From assembly GCA_017461585.1 (NCBI GenBank), contig JAFTYM010000019.1, forward strand, positions 1-57,352: a stretch of DNA of 57,352 bases, read 5' to 3'. Both the position numbers and the translations under genes were made by a program. Shown here one piece after another: positions 14,374-24,018 of the stretch; the stretch's first letter is position 1; each line of letters begins with the position of its first letter. Origin of the DNA: Oscillospiraceae bacterium (GTDB lineage: Bacteria; Bacillota; Clostridia; Oscillospirales; Oscillospiraceae). Below the pieces are notes generated by a model. That model was given only the letters and a program-made list of their open reading frames with translations, made no database searches and was not told the DNA's origin.

Positions 14374-17300
14374 ATGACCAAGAAGAGAATTTTGTCGTTT
14401 TTCATGTGCATAATGCTCATCGTCGGCTTACTGCCCATGGGCGCTATTGCATTTGCTGCAAGCGACACAGAGTATCTGTTCATCGCAACAGACCGCCATG
14501 CCAATACTTCTATTATTGGTAACATTATCAATAATATTGAAAGTAATATCGGCGAGAATGAGATTGATTATCTTGCACTTGGCGGCGACATGGTAGGCTC
14601 AGGTAACTCTCATCCTGCTTACAACAGTTCCGAGGTGCTGGGTGAGGCAACAGGTGCTACAACCAGTCTGTCTGCTGCTAATGTAGACATCGTTGCGGGC
14701 ATTCACGATATGAACGTAACTGATGATGCGGGCATCGTTCTGCCTTATCAGGGCGGCTGCGCAGAAATCTACGCAGGTGACAAGTACTACGTCTATGGTG
14801 TAGAGGAGTACTGCATCTCCGAGGACTCTAATGAGAGCAACTGGTCTGCTCAGGCTCAGAAGTTTGTTGATTGGGCAAACGGCTCTGCTATTGATAAGTC
14901 CAAGGCTATTATCGTTGTATCTCATTATCCTCTTCACGCAAAGCGTGACGACAACGATGGTGCTTACTACTGGCATCAGGCGCTGAATGAAGTTGCAACA
15001 GGCGGCGGCATAACCGTTGAGCGCGATATCGTATTCTTCCACGGTCATAACCATACTGTAGACGGAAACGAGTATGTCTACAATGTAGGCGATACTATGG
15101 AAATTCAGAACGGCAGCAGCACCACAAGCGATACAATTTATTATACATACGCTACTGCAGGTTATCTGAACCAGAACAGCAAGGCAACGCTTGTATCCAT
15201 CACAGATAATGAGATCGTACTGCAGAAGTACTCAACAAGCGGAAGCGGCACAGCTATGGCTGCCATCACCCGTGTTGCGCCCACACTCAGCTCTATCGCA
15301 ATCTCCGGTACAACAGAGTACACAGTAGGCGATGCGCTTGCTCTCACAGTAACCGCCACATACTCTGACGGCACAACTGCGGATGTAACTGCGGACGCAA
15401 CACTTACAGGCTATGATATGAGCGTTGCGGGCACACAGACCGTAACTGCGGCTTATGAAGAGCTTACTGCGACGATCAATATCACAGTTACAGATCCCTC
15501 CACAACATTAAATACAGTTACATGCTGGGACGATACTGATACAGTTTCCGTACAGGCAACAGCTATAGGTCTGACAGATATCTCTGCGACAAACATGTCC
15601 TTTGATTACGATGTTTTCAACAACGCATTTACAGACCACATGGCATTGGAAATCGCTCTTACAGGTCATACTGAAGGCAACGAGGTAAAGTATTCCATCG
15701 CAATGGTCGAAAATATGGATACTACCAACCTTAAGGTATATTACCTTGACGGTGAGGAAGCAGTTGAGATCGAGTGTGAAGTTGTGACCGATGCACAGGG
15801 CAACAAATATGTCGAGTTTACAACAGCGTATGTCGGCACATTTGCCTACGGCTCTCCCGTAGTTCCCGAGGGCTATGAGATCTACTCTGTAGAGCTTTCC
15901 AATATCCCCACAGATGTTTTCGTAAACGACAGCATTGACATGACCGAGGCGCAGATCAAGGTCACATATAAAATGGACGGCGCTGAGGACTTTATCCGCA
16001 TGCTCACCGTATACGACTATGATTTTTCAAACTTCAACGAATTCAGCACAAGTGAGGTCGGCGAAGAAGAGATAATCTTTACATTTGAGGGCATATCCAC
16101 ATCATTCTACGTTGATGTTTGGAACAATGAGTTCGAAGTAAACGGCGTAACAGTTCAGGTCGGCAGCGCTGACTTCGGCGTAACAAGCGCAAACGTTGCA
16201 GAGAGCACAAATGAAAATGTCAAGAGCGCTGTTGCATACGTTATCAGCGGTGATAAGTATGTTGCTTATGATATCTCTCTGAACTTTGAAAGCGGTTATA
16301 CTCAGACCGCAACCGAAAAGACAGTTATACTTCCCGTTCCCGACGGTGTAGCAAACCCTGTTGTTTACTACGTTTCCGAGGACGGCTCTGCAGTTGAACC
16401 GATGAATGCAACGCTCGATGACAACGGTACAGTAACATTTACAACAACTCACTTCTCTACATACGTTGTAGGTGAGTCTACCGAAATCGAGGTTGCAGAT
16501 CCCAATACTGAGGAAGTAACCACAGGCTCTACAACAAAAAAGACTGTATATGTTTTAACAAGCAGTATTTCTGCCGGCAACTCATATCTGATTGTTAACT
16601 CTAACTCTGCGGGAGACAGACAGGCACTTGCTAACAACAATGGCTCTGTTGCTGCAACAGGTGTAACAGTAAGCTCAGGCGATGTTGATGGCGATGGTGA
16701 CTCCGAGACATACATCGAGCTTAATGATGCAGCTGATGAGCTGTGGGAAGTTGGCAGCGGCTATACTTTTGAAAACGGTGGATATTATTTAGGTTATACT
16801 ACATCAGGCAATAACTGGAATCAGTCATATACCTTTGGTTTAAGCACTACATCCAGAAACTGGAGTTACTCCACCAGCAATAATCGTCTGTCAACTTCAG
16901 TTGGAAACTGGAATTCAACTACGTACTACCTCCGTTACAACAACGGATGGACATGGACCAGCAGTAATAATGGTAATACATCCGGCAGAAGCATCTATTT
17001 CTATGTACCAACAGAAATAACGATTGATACCACCACAACAGGTACATACGCTATTGCAGGTAACCCTGAAGAAGTCAAAACTGTTGTAGATGAAGACGGA
17101 ACCACCACAACAACACTTAGCAGCAATATTACATTTACCGACAGTAACGGCAGCGAGAGCACACTTACAGCAGACGAAATTGCTGCTCTGGGCGGTACAT
17201 TATCTTATGAAGTTTATACAAACGGTTCTGTAACCGGTGACCCCAACGGAGTTATTACCAGCATCTCTGCGGACGGTACTGTCACATTCTCAGGTGAAAT

Positions 17301-20300
17301 CGGTAAAGCGCTGGTCAAGGTTTCCTATACATGGGGCGACAATAATGAGTATACGATCGATAACTACATCACCGTTTATGCTTCCGCACCCTACTACACC
17401 ATTGATCTGCACAAAGCTGAGGTTGCCTACACAGAGGCTTCCATTACAGAGTTTGCAGAAGGTGAGACATACTACACTCTGACAGACGGTGTTTACTCCG
17501 TTGCAACAGAGTATGTAGAGGGCACAACATACTACACAGCATCCGTAACAGTAGGTGAGGAGATCACAGCTCCCGTTGCGCTTAAGGGCGTTCAGGCAAA
17601 CGACACTTACTCCGTATGGGCTGTTATCAAAGCGTACACAAGCGAAAATCCCGACGGCGAGGATCTTGAGGACGTTGCAGACGACAGAATCTACTGGACG
17701 GTCTCCGATACAACTATCGCAACCATCGACAAGCACACAGGTGTGCTCACATTCACAGGCGAAAACTACGGTACATTCACAGTAACCGCACGTTACCTTG
17801 ATGAAAACGGCGAGACACTTTGTGAAGACACAATTACAATTTCCGTTACAGAGTCTGAGTACGTAGTTCCCGGTGACGGCACAGACGACTTCCCCGAGTA
17901 CCCCAACGAAGGTTCTGTCCGTTTCGACAAGACAGCAACTGCAGTCGGTAACTACTCCGAGACAGGTATCGCCAAGGTCGAGCTTTCCATGACCGGCGTT
18001 CCCTATACAACAGGTTCCGAAATCGATGTTGTCATCATGCTGGATATGACCGGTTCTATGTCCGACACAGCAATGGCAGCCGCAGAGGAATCCGCTATTG
18101 CTTTTGCTGAGCAGATCGTCAAGAACGAGGACGGTACATTCAACGATAACCGTATCTGCGTTATGGCGTTCAACAGCGGTTCCAAGTCTCCCTATACTTA
18201 TTGGGAGCTGGGCACTATCACCGCTGATCAATGGGACGACTTCTGCACCGCAGTTCGCGGCGCTAGCGAAGATCAGGTAAGCGGCGGTACGCCCTATGAT
18301 GCGGCGCTTGAGAAGTGTAAAGATGTACTTGCTGCTGCCAAGACCGACGGTACAGGCAATGACCGCCAGCAGTTCTGCGTATTCGTCTCCGACGGTGGTC
18401 CTACTTCCTATGAGTACATTACAAACTATGACGCGGTGAAGGCTGGTACTGCTACTGAATATACCACATCTTCTGCATCCGCAACGGGCGGCGCCAACCA
18501 GAGTGACAGCAACTTTGCAACCATCGCTACCTACACTCACGAGTATTACTCTACTCTGATGAAGGACGCTGGTGTTACCATGTTCTCCGTCCTGACAGGT
18601 CTGAGTGCTGACAGTTATCCCAACTGTGCTACCATCATGGAGAACATCGCATCCAGCTCTGACAACGCATATGTGGTTGAGGATGGCAGTGATACTTCTG
18701 CGATTACTGGTGCTTTAAGCAGCATCGCACAGAAAATCCTTGAAGCTGCAAAAAATATTGTTGTTGAAGATAAGATAGGTGAAAACTACACTATCAACTT
18801 CTCCGTTCCCGGTTACGGAACAGATAATGCACTTACTTCAGAAGAGCTTGATAATACAACCAATTTCTATATTCAGGTTGTAGAGTACACCCTCGATGAG
18901 AACAAGAACCGTACAGGCGATCCCACAGTTCTTGAAAACTTCACCTTTAATGAAGACGGCACACTTAAGAGCCATACAGTTGACGGTGCAGCCTGCGGCG
19001 ATACTTGCAGCCATATAACGTTTGCAGCAGATGGTGTAACAATTACTGCAATCGACGGTACTTACTTTGAGTATAAGTCTGATGACAGCGGCGAGTATCT
19101 GACTTGGAAGGCAGAAAAGCTCACAACTACAGAGCTTGCTCTCCAGTACTTCGCATATCTTGACAACTCTTCCGGTCTGTCTGAAGAAGAAATCAAGAAC
19201 GGCGAGCAGATCCCTGCAGGTACTTATTACACAAACGAATACGCAACACTTACCTATGAAAACTATAAGGGAAATACTGTTCAGCAGGAGTTCCCCGTTC
19301 CTCAGATGACATGGAACGGTGCTCAGGTTTCTTACGTATTCTATCTGGTAAACGAGGCAGGTCAGCCTGTTAACCGCGCAGGTAAGGTAGTTCCCTTTGC
19401 AGAGGCTGTATACGTAACAGATGTATATACTCACCATATTATCTGGAACGACCTTGAGCAGGCTGCAGGTCTGGATGCATCTTATCTGGCAGAAGATATA
19501 GTTCCCGATGTATATGCATTGTACGACAATGACGCATCATACTCCATCCACGTTTATGAAGATGAATCCGAGGTCAACCTGAATAACCACTTTGTAATCG
19601 GCGGTGATGTAACCGACGAGTACAACACAATAACAAACAGTTGGACTAATGCAAATACTACCTATGTATTCAATACAAAGGCAGACGCAAACAAGTACAA
19701 CGGTGCCGGCGCATATATCGCCTACGATGATACTCAGGTGGCAACAGCATACTTCTGTAAGAGTGCGGCTATCGAAGGCGCAACATACACTACAAGTATC
19801 GATGCTGCAACAGGCGCAACTCTTTACACCGTTAACCTTAACGGCAATAGCTATACTCCTGTAGACGGTGAGACACAGGTTACAGAAGAGTATATCCAGA
19901 GCAAGGGCGGCATTACCACAAACGCAACTGTAATTGACGGCTACGTTTACTATGTAGACGAAAACGGCGCTGTTTATACAATCGTTGAAAAGACTGACGG
20001 CAGCGAAGTACACGAAGGCTTTGACTTCCACAACACAACAGTTGCTTTCGCAGTTGTCTGGAAGCCTGAACTCGCGGAAGATGCAGTTGTTGTTGACTAC
20101 GGTCTCGACGTTGTTATCGATGTAACTGCAAACGACGCTATGGCAGCAGGTGTTGTCGGTGTCCGTGCAGATGCTCCTGCAGACGTTGAGATTAACAGCG
20201 GTAACTACACAGCGGCTAAGAGTACAAGCGCTGATGTTACAATCGACGGATACAAGATCGGTACTGCAACTGTTGAAGCTAATTCCATTACATCAGTTCG

Positions 20301-22041
20301 TTTCTCTCTTGATAAGACATACGGCATGCAGTTTACTGAGCCTGCTAAGTTCTACTATGAAGCTGATGTAAACTACTACGATTCGAATAACGTACTGAAG
20401 ACAGAAAGCATGTACTCTTCCGTTACAGTTATCCCTGCAACAACTGTCTACTATGAGGATGACTTCGTAACGCTGACAACATACGCTAAGAATGATGAAG
20501 GCGTATACGCAGGAACTCTCGGCAACGGTTGGGATACAAACTCCGTATCTACAACAAAGCATCAGGACACAGACCGTCCCGGTGAAAACAAGCTGGGCAG
20601 CGGATATGACGCTGACAACATCTACGGATACGACAGCGCATACAAAACTCTGTCCACATACTCCATGAACAACTCAGCGAAGATAACCGTCAACGCAGAT
20701 AAGCGCGGTGAGGCAACCTTCACATTCTGGGGTACAGGCTTTGATGTTGTCTCCATGACAAGCAACACAACGGGCAGCATCACGGTTGAGGTATTTAATG
20801 CAGACGGTGAAAATGTAAAAACTACATTTGTTGACACATACTACGGTATGAATCATGATGGTACAGTTAATGAAAATGCTGTAAACGATCCCACAATGAT
20901 CTATCAGGTTCCTGTTATCAAGATTTTTGATCTGCCTTACGCTCAGTATAAGGTAACGATCACAGCAGGTTATAACAAATACTTTGATCATACAGGCAGC
21001 GGCAGTTACGACTTCTATCTTGATGCTATCCGCATCTACGATCCCACAGGAAACCTTAATGAAATAGCAAATGATGCTTACAAGGCAGACGGCGAAAGCG
21101 GACCTGTTTACACAGAGCTGAGAAACAATATCATCGCAGCTACCGGCTATACAGTTACAGAAAATGCTGACGGCACAGTAACAGTTACAGGCAGTGCAAT
21201 TAACGGCGCTGTATTTATTGATTGCACAGACAGTACTTCTGTCATTGCAGACTACGTAAACCACGGACCCAATAATGAACTGTATTTGAAGAATGGTCAG
21301 GCAATCGCATTTAATGTTGTTACCACAGGCGCTGCAGATGTTCAGCTGGGTATCAAGATGGCAAACGGTGATCCCGTAACATATACGATCTCTGCGACAA
21401 ACGGCACAGATACCATCAGCGAGAGCGTTACTGTTTCCACCGCAACAGACATGTACTACAGCATCCTCAAGTATGCAAAGTACGGTACTGTTACAATTAA
21501 AAATACATCAGGCGGCATCCTGTCTCTGACCAATATCAAGGTAACACAAGAGCAGGCTTCTTCCGATGTCGCAGCTGCAAATCTGCTGTGGATGGATGCG
21601 GAGACAACAGGATTTGCACTTATGAGCTTCAGAGCATACAGCCCTGAGAGCACAGAGCCTGAGGACACAACCACAGAGGACACAGAGTCCGACGTAACAG
21701 AGCCTGAGGACACAACCACAGAGGACACAGAATCCGACGCTGCAGAGCCCGAAGACACAACAACAGAGGATACAGAATCCAATGTAACAGAGCCTGAGGA
21801 CACAACAACAGAGGATACAGAGTCCGACGCAACAGAACCCGAGGACACAACAACAGAGGACACAGAATCCGATGTAACAGAACCCGAGGACACAACAACA
21901 GAGGATACAGAGTCCGATGTAACAGAACCCGATGACACAGAGACAGAAGAAACTGAGTCCGGCTTTGCCGCAACAGTCAAGACAGTTGTCAATGCTATTG
22001 CTAACTTCTTTAAGAATCTGTTCGGCTGGTTGTTCAACTAA
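14374..22041 (+). CDS. Giant secreted protein with metallophosphoesterase, Ig-like and VWA domains
   Basis: 2555 residues. A signal peptide (1-28) ends at AIAFA. Residues 30-310 are a calcineurin-like metallophosphoesterase: DRH, GGDMVG, GIHD in place of GNHD, SHYP and GHNH. Residues about 307-373 look like a bacterial Ig-like (Big_3) domain. After several unassigned beta-rich parts, a von Willebrand A domain begins near 1210 with a complete MIDAS start (DMTGS). A beta-rich module opening VYYEDDF follows near 2020. The C-terminus has six 15-residue repeats (TEPEDTTTEDTESDV) and a tail ending NFFKNLFGWLFN. There is no LPXTG, SLH or dockerin motif, so the anchoring mode is unclear. Possible adhesin or extracellular enzyme. 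The RiPP precursor gene starts 18 bases downstream. Confidence 0.85.
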   Translation: MTKKRILSFFMCIMLIVGLLPMGAIAFAASDTEYLFIATDRHANTSIIGNIINNIESNIGENEIDYLALGGDMVGSGNSHPAYNSSEVLGEATGATTSLSAANVDIVAGIHDMNVTDDAGIVLPYQGGCAEIYAGDKYYVYGVEEYCISEDSNESNWSAQAQKFVDWANGSAIDKSKAIIVVSHYPLHAKRDDNDGAYYWHQALNEVATGGGITVERDIVFFHGHNHTVDGNEYVYNVGDTMEIQNGSSTTSDTIYYTYATAGYLNQNSKATLVSITDNEIVLQKYSTSGSGTAMAAITRVAPTLSSIAISGTTEYTVGDALALTVTATYSDGTTADVTADATLTGYDMSVAGTQTVTAAYEELTATINITVTDPSTTLNTVTCWDDTDTVSVQATAIGLTDISATNMSFDYDVFNNAFTDHMALEIALTGHTEGNEVKYSIAMVENMDTTNLKVYYLDGEEAVEIECEVVTDAQGNKYVEFTTAYVGTFAYGSPVVPEGYEIYSVELSNIPTDVFVNDSIDMTEAQIKVTYKMDGAEDFIRMLTVYDYDFSNFNEFSTSEVGEEEIIFTFEGISTSFYVDVWNNEFEVNGVTVQVGSADFGVTSANVAESTNENVKSAVAYVISGDKYVAYDISLNFESGYTQTATEKTVILPVPDGVANPVVYYVSEDGSAVEPMNATLDDNGTVTFTTTHFSTYVVGESTEIEVADPNTEEVTTGSTTKKTVYVLTSSISAGNSYLIVNSNSAGDRQALANNNGSVAATGVTVSSGDVDGDGDSETYIELNDAADELWEVGSGYTFENGGYYLGYTTSGNNWNQSYTFGLSTTSRNWSYSTSNNRLSTSVGNWNSTTYYLRYNNGWTWTSSNNGNTSGRSIYFYVPTEITIDTTTTGTYAIAGNPEEVKTVVDEDGTTTTTLSSNITFTDSNGSESTLTADEIAALGGTLSYEVYTNGSVTGDPNGVITSISADGTVTFSGEIGKALVKVSYTWGDNNEYTIDNYITVYASAPYYTIDLHKAEVAYTEASITEFAEGETYYTLTDGVYSVATEYVEGTTYYTASVTVGEEITAPVALKGVQANDTYSVWAVIKAYTSENPDGEDLEDVADDRIYWTVSDTTIATIDKHTGVLTFTGENYGTFTVTARYLDENGETLCEDTITISVTESEYVVPGDGTDDFPEYPNEGSVRFDKTATAVGNYSETGIAKVELSMTGVPYTTGSEIDVVIMLDMTGSMSDTAMAAAEESAIAFAEQIVKNEDGTFNDNRICVMAFNSGSKSPYTYWELGTITADQWDDFCTAVRGASEDQVSGGTPYDAALEKCKDVLAAAKTDGTGNDRQQFCVFVSDGGPTSYEYITNYDAVKAGTATEYTTSSASATGGANQSDSNFATIATYTHEYYSTLMKDAGVTMFSVLTGLSADSYPNCATIMENIASSSDNAYVVEDGSDTSAITGALSSIAQKILEAAKNIVVEDKIGENYTINFSVPGYGTDNALTSEELDNTTNFYIQVVEYTLDENKNRTGDPTVLENFTFNEDGTLKSHTVDGAACGDTCSHITFAADGVTITAIDGTYFEYKSDDSGEYLTWKAEKLTTTELALQYFAYLDNSSGLSEEEIKNGEQIPAGTYYTNEYATLTYENYKGNTVQQEFPVPQMTWNGAQVSYVFYLVNEAGQPVNRAGKVVPFAEAVYVTDVYTHHIIWNDLEQAAGLDASYLAEDIVPDVYALYDNDASYSIHVYEDESEVNLNNHFVIGGDVTDEYNTITNSWTNANTTYVFNTKADANKYNGAGAYIAYDDTQVATAYFCKSAAIEGATYTTSIDAATGATLYTVNLNGNSYTPVDGETQVTEEYIQSKGGITTNATVIDGYVYYVDENGAVYTIVEKTDGSEVHEGFDFHNTTVAFAVVWKPELAEDAVVVDYGLDVVIDVTANDAMAAGVVGVRADAPADVEINSGNYTAAKSTSADVTIDGYKIGTATVEANSITSVRFSLDKTYGMQFTEPAKFYYEADVNYYDSNNVLKTESMYSSVTVIPATTVYYEDDFVTLTTYAKNDEGVYAGTLGNGWDTNSVSTTKHQDTDRPGENKLGSGYDADNIYGYDSAYKTLSTYSMNNSAKITVNADKRGEATFTFWGTGFDVVSMTSNTTGSITVEVFNADGENVKTTFVDTYYGMNHDGTVNENAVNDPTMIYQVPVIKIFDLPYAQYKVTITAGYNKYFDHTGSGSYDFYLDAIRIYDPTGNLNEIANDAYKADGESGPVYTELRNNIIAATGYTVTENADGTVTVTGSAINGAVFIDCTDSTSVIADYVNHGPNNELYLKNGQAIAFNVVTTGAADVQLGIKMANGDPVTYTISATNGTDTISESVTVSTATDMYYSILKYAKYGTVTIKNTSGGILSLTNIKVTQEQASSDVAAANLLWMDAETTGFALMSFRAYSPESTEPEDTTTEDTESDVTEPEDTTTEDTESDAAEPEDTTTEDTESNVTEPEDTTTEDTESDATEPEDTTTEDTESDVTEPEDTTTEDTESDVTEPDDTETEETESGFAATVKTVVNAIANFFKNLFGWLFN
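21652..21960 (+). repeat. 45-bp tandem repeat at the 3' end of the giant gene
   Basis: Six in-frame units of 45 bp encode TEPEDTTTEDTESDV with small changes, and a seventh degenerate unit (TEPDDTETEETES) follows. This is an acidic, Thr-rich stalk likely to vary in length. Confidence 0.9.
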
Positions 22042-22059
22042 GAGGAGGGAGGAATAAAC

Positions 22060-22317
22060 ATGAAAAAAGTATATAACAAGCCCCAAATCATGTTTGAGAG
22101 CTTCATTCTCAGCACAAATATTGCAGGCGACTGTGAAGTGGATACTGACCTTAAGAGCAACGATGATTGCGGTCTGGACTTTTCGGGCAAAGTAGTATTT
22201 CTTGACACCATGAACGGCTGCAAAGGCGGTATCGAAGTCGAAGATGTAGGCGGAGATGGAATACATAACGGTATATGCTATCACATTTCCCAAGGTCAGA
22301 ATCTCTTTAACTCTTAA
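22060..22317 (+). CDS. Probable RiPP precursor peptide, four cysteines
   Basis: An 85-residue peptide without a signal sequence. The first 20 residues (MKKVYNKPQIMFESFILSTN) follow a leader pattern I associate with clostridial small peptides encoded beside radical SAM genes: a KxYxKP start and an FESF segment. The rest holds Cys 25, 37, 54 and 73 and is rich in Gly and Asp, as expected for a thioether-modified core. It is followed by a strong hairpin and then by genes for a kinase-like protein, a radical SAM/SPASM enzyme and a PqqD-like protein. Modification, possibly Cys thioether bonds as in ranthipeptides or sactipeptides, is inferred from these neighbours. Start: ATG behind GAGGAGGGAGG. 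Confidence 0.7.
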   Translation: MKKVYNKPQIMFESFILSTNIAGDCEVDTDLKSNDDCGLDFSGKVVFLDTMNGCKGGIEVEDVGGDGIHNGICYHISQGQNLFNS

Positions 22318-22326
22318 TCAACTCAA

Positions 22327-22358
22327 GAAAGCCACGCCAAATGGCGTGGCTTTCCTTA
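22327..22358 (+). terminator. Attenuator hairpin between precursor and maturation genes
   Basis: A perfect 12-bp stem (22327-22338 with 22343-22354) with a 4-nt loop, then TTTCCTTAAT. Such hairpins allow more precursor than enzyme mRNA in peptide clusters. The weak T run suggests partial readthrough. Confidence 0.75.
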
Positions 22359-22376
22359 ATAGTGCGAGGTAACCCT

Positions 22377-23147
22377 ATGAGTAAGAACAAACATAAGGCA
22401 AAGGGTAAAAATAGCGGCAAAGTACTCCCGTGGGTAGTTTGCGTACTGCTTATTGTTGTAGTTGTTGTGCTTGCGGTACTGATACGCAATGCATCTGCAG
22501 CGCAGGATTTACAGGACGATACAGGGGGAACTGAGAATACCGATACAGCAGTATCTGTGCCTGTTGTGACCATGAAGGATGAGTCCTTGGCATATAACCT
22601 CGGCAGCGGTATATGTATTGACGGCCTGCTGTCATACGCAGGACCTTATGCAGAGGACAAGACCGACGAAGTTGTCGTTGATGTCATGGCGATAAAAGTG
22701 ACGAACAACGGAAGCGAATATATTCAGACGATGGATATTATCCTTACTGACGGTACTACAGAAGCTCGCTTCTCTCTGTCAACACTTATGCCCGGCGATA
22801 CGGTGATCGTACCTGAGAGAAACCGTATGAGCTATAGTGATGAATTTGAGTTCAGTGAGGCAAAAACCGAAAATGTGGCATTCTTTGGATTTGTGCCTAC
22901 CATGTGTGAGGATAAGCTTGAAATAGTTTGCCTTGACGGTGTTATCAACGTGACAAATATTTCCGGTGAAGATATAACGGAAGATATTTTCGTTTATTAC
23001 AAGACCGAGAGCGACGGCATTTTCTATGGCGGAGTTACATACCGCGTCAGAATTTCGGGAGGCCTGAAGGCAGACGAGATAAGACAGGGCGCAGCTTCTC
23101 ATTTTAACACCGAAAGCAGCGCTGTTGTCTTTGTGACCTGCGGTTGA
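22377..23147 (+). CDS. Single-pass membrane protein in the RiPP locus
   Basis: 256 residues: a very basic cytoplasmic start (MSKNKHKAKGKNSGK), one membrane helix (about 17-38), then an outer domain of about 215 residues with beta-rich character. The domain contains KVTNNGSEYIQTMDIILTDG and later VTNISGEDITEDIFVYYKTE, which look like two related beta-sandwich halves, as in FxLYD-type domains. No peptidase or transporter motif is visible. The start at 22377 is chosen because it opens the signal-anchor and excludes the hairpin; GCGAGG lies upstream. It might assist display or secretion of the peptide, which is inference. Confidence 0.65.
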   Translation: MSKNKHKAKGKNSGKVLPWVVCVLLIVVVVVLAVLIRNASAAQDLQDDTGGTENTDTAVSVPVVTMKDESLAYNLGSGICIDGLLSYAGPYAEDKTDEVVVDVMAIKVTNNGSEYIQTMDIILTDGTTEARFSLSTLMPGDTVIVPERNRMSYSDEFEFSEAKTENVAFFGFVPTMCEDKLEIVCLDGVINVTNISGEDITEDIFVYYKTESDGIFYGGVTYRVRISGGLKADEIRQGAASHFNTESSAVVFVTCG

Positions 23148-23151
23148 CGAT

Positions 23152-24018
23152 ATGGAAAAGTATTACAGCTTTGCGGGAGTTGATTTAACGGTAATCATCC
23201 CGAAAGATAATATATACACACACGAGCGCCTGCTTGAGCCTTTTTCTGCGGAAAAAGGCAGCGACCCAAGCGTGTTTGTGTTTGAAGTTACCGACAAAAT
23301 AGACGCCCCTGCAGGAAACTGTGCCGGAACAGCCCCCGGTTTGCGCGTATACAGAGAAGGAGAGCTAACAGTCAAGTACTTCGGCTCTGTAAAAGACACA
23401 TGGGAAGGCGCGTATGCCCGCGTTGAAAGCTGCGGAAAAAACAATGAAGTGCAGCTGCTTAAGGCACGTTTTCCCCGCGAAGTGGGGGTGAAAACTGTTC
23501 TGAACTGTATCGGCGCAGAGCACCTTGTACCAAGAGCAGGCGGATTTGTTTTCCATTGTTCTTATGTGGACATAGGCGGCAGAGCGATAATCTTTACCGC
23601 TCCGTCCGGCGTCGGCAAATCCACTCAGGCGGAACTGTGGAAAAATCTGCGCGGTGCGGAGATCATAAACGGTGACCGCGCGGTGATTCGGTGCACAGAG
23701 AGCGGCGTATATGCCTGCGGAATTCCCTTTGCGGGAAGTTCGTCCTACTGCATAAATCGTGACCTGCCCCTTGCGGCTGTTGTGTATCTCGGACAGGCGC
23801 CTGCGACGAAAATACGCCGTCTTCATGGATATGAAGCTTTTTCAAGGATCTGGGAGGGCTGCAGCATAAATACATGGGATGAAGAGGATGTAAAAACAGT
23901 ATCTGACCTCGTCGCGCGCGCAGCTCAGAGTGTTCCCGTTTTTCATCTTATGTGCACACCCGATGAGTCGGCAGTTGCGGCATTGGAAAACATACTGGCG
24001 GAGGTGGAACGGAAATGA
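23152..24018 (+). CDS. HprK-like P-loop kinase of the RiPP locus
   Basis: A 288-residue protein with a C-terminal nucleotide-binding domain: Walker A TAPSGVGKST near residues 148-157 and GDRAVIR about 20 residues on. This is the layout of HPr kinase-like proteins found in peptide and pqqD-containing clusters, where their substrate is usually unknown. The N-terminal 120 residues are not assignable. Its stop overlaps the radical SAM start by four bases, so production of the two is coupled. Possible roles are phosphorylation of the precursor or of a carrier; neither is shown by the sequence. Confidence 0.75.
   Translation: MEKYYSFAGVDLTVIIPKDNIYTHERLLEPFSAEKGSDPSVFVFEVTDKIDAPAGNCAGTAPGLRVYREGELTVKYFGSVKDTWEGAYARVESCGKNNEVQLLKARFPREVGVKTVLNCIGAEHLVPRAGGFVFHCSYVDIGGRAIIFTAPSGVGKSTQAELWKNLRGAEIINGDRAVIRCTESGVYACGIPFAGSSSYCINRDLPLAAVVYLGQAPATKIRRLHGYEAFSRIWEGCSINTWDEEDVKTVSDLVARAAQSVPVFHLMCTPDESAVAALENILAEVERK

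Noticed and set aside
17290-18540. A 416-residue frame on the - strand within the giant gene
   Set aside because: It is a mirror frame of the VWA region. It has an abnormal Cys and Val content and no start signal.
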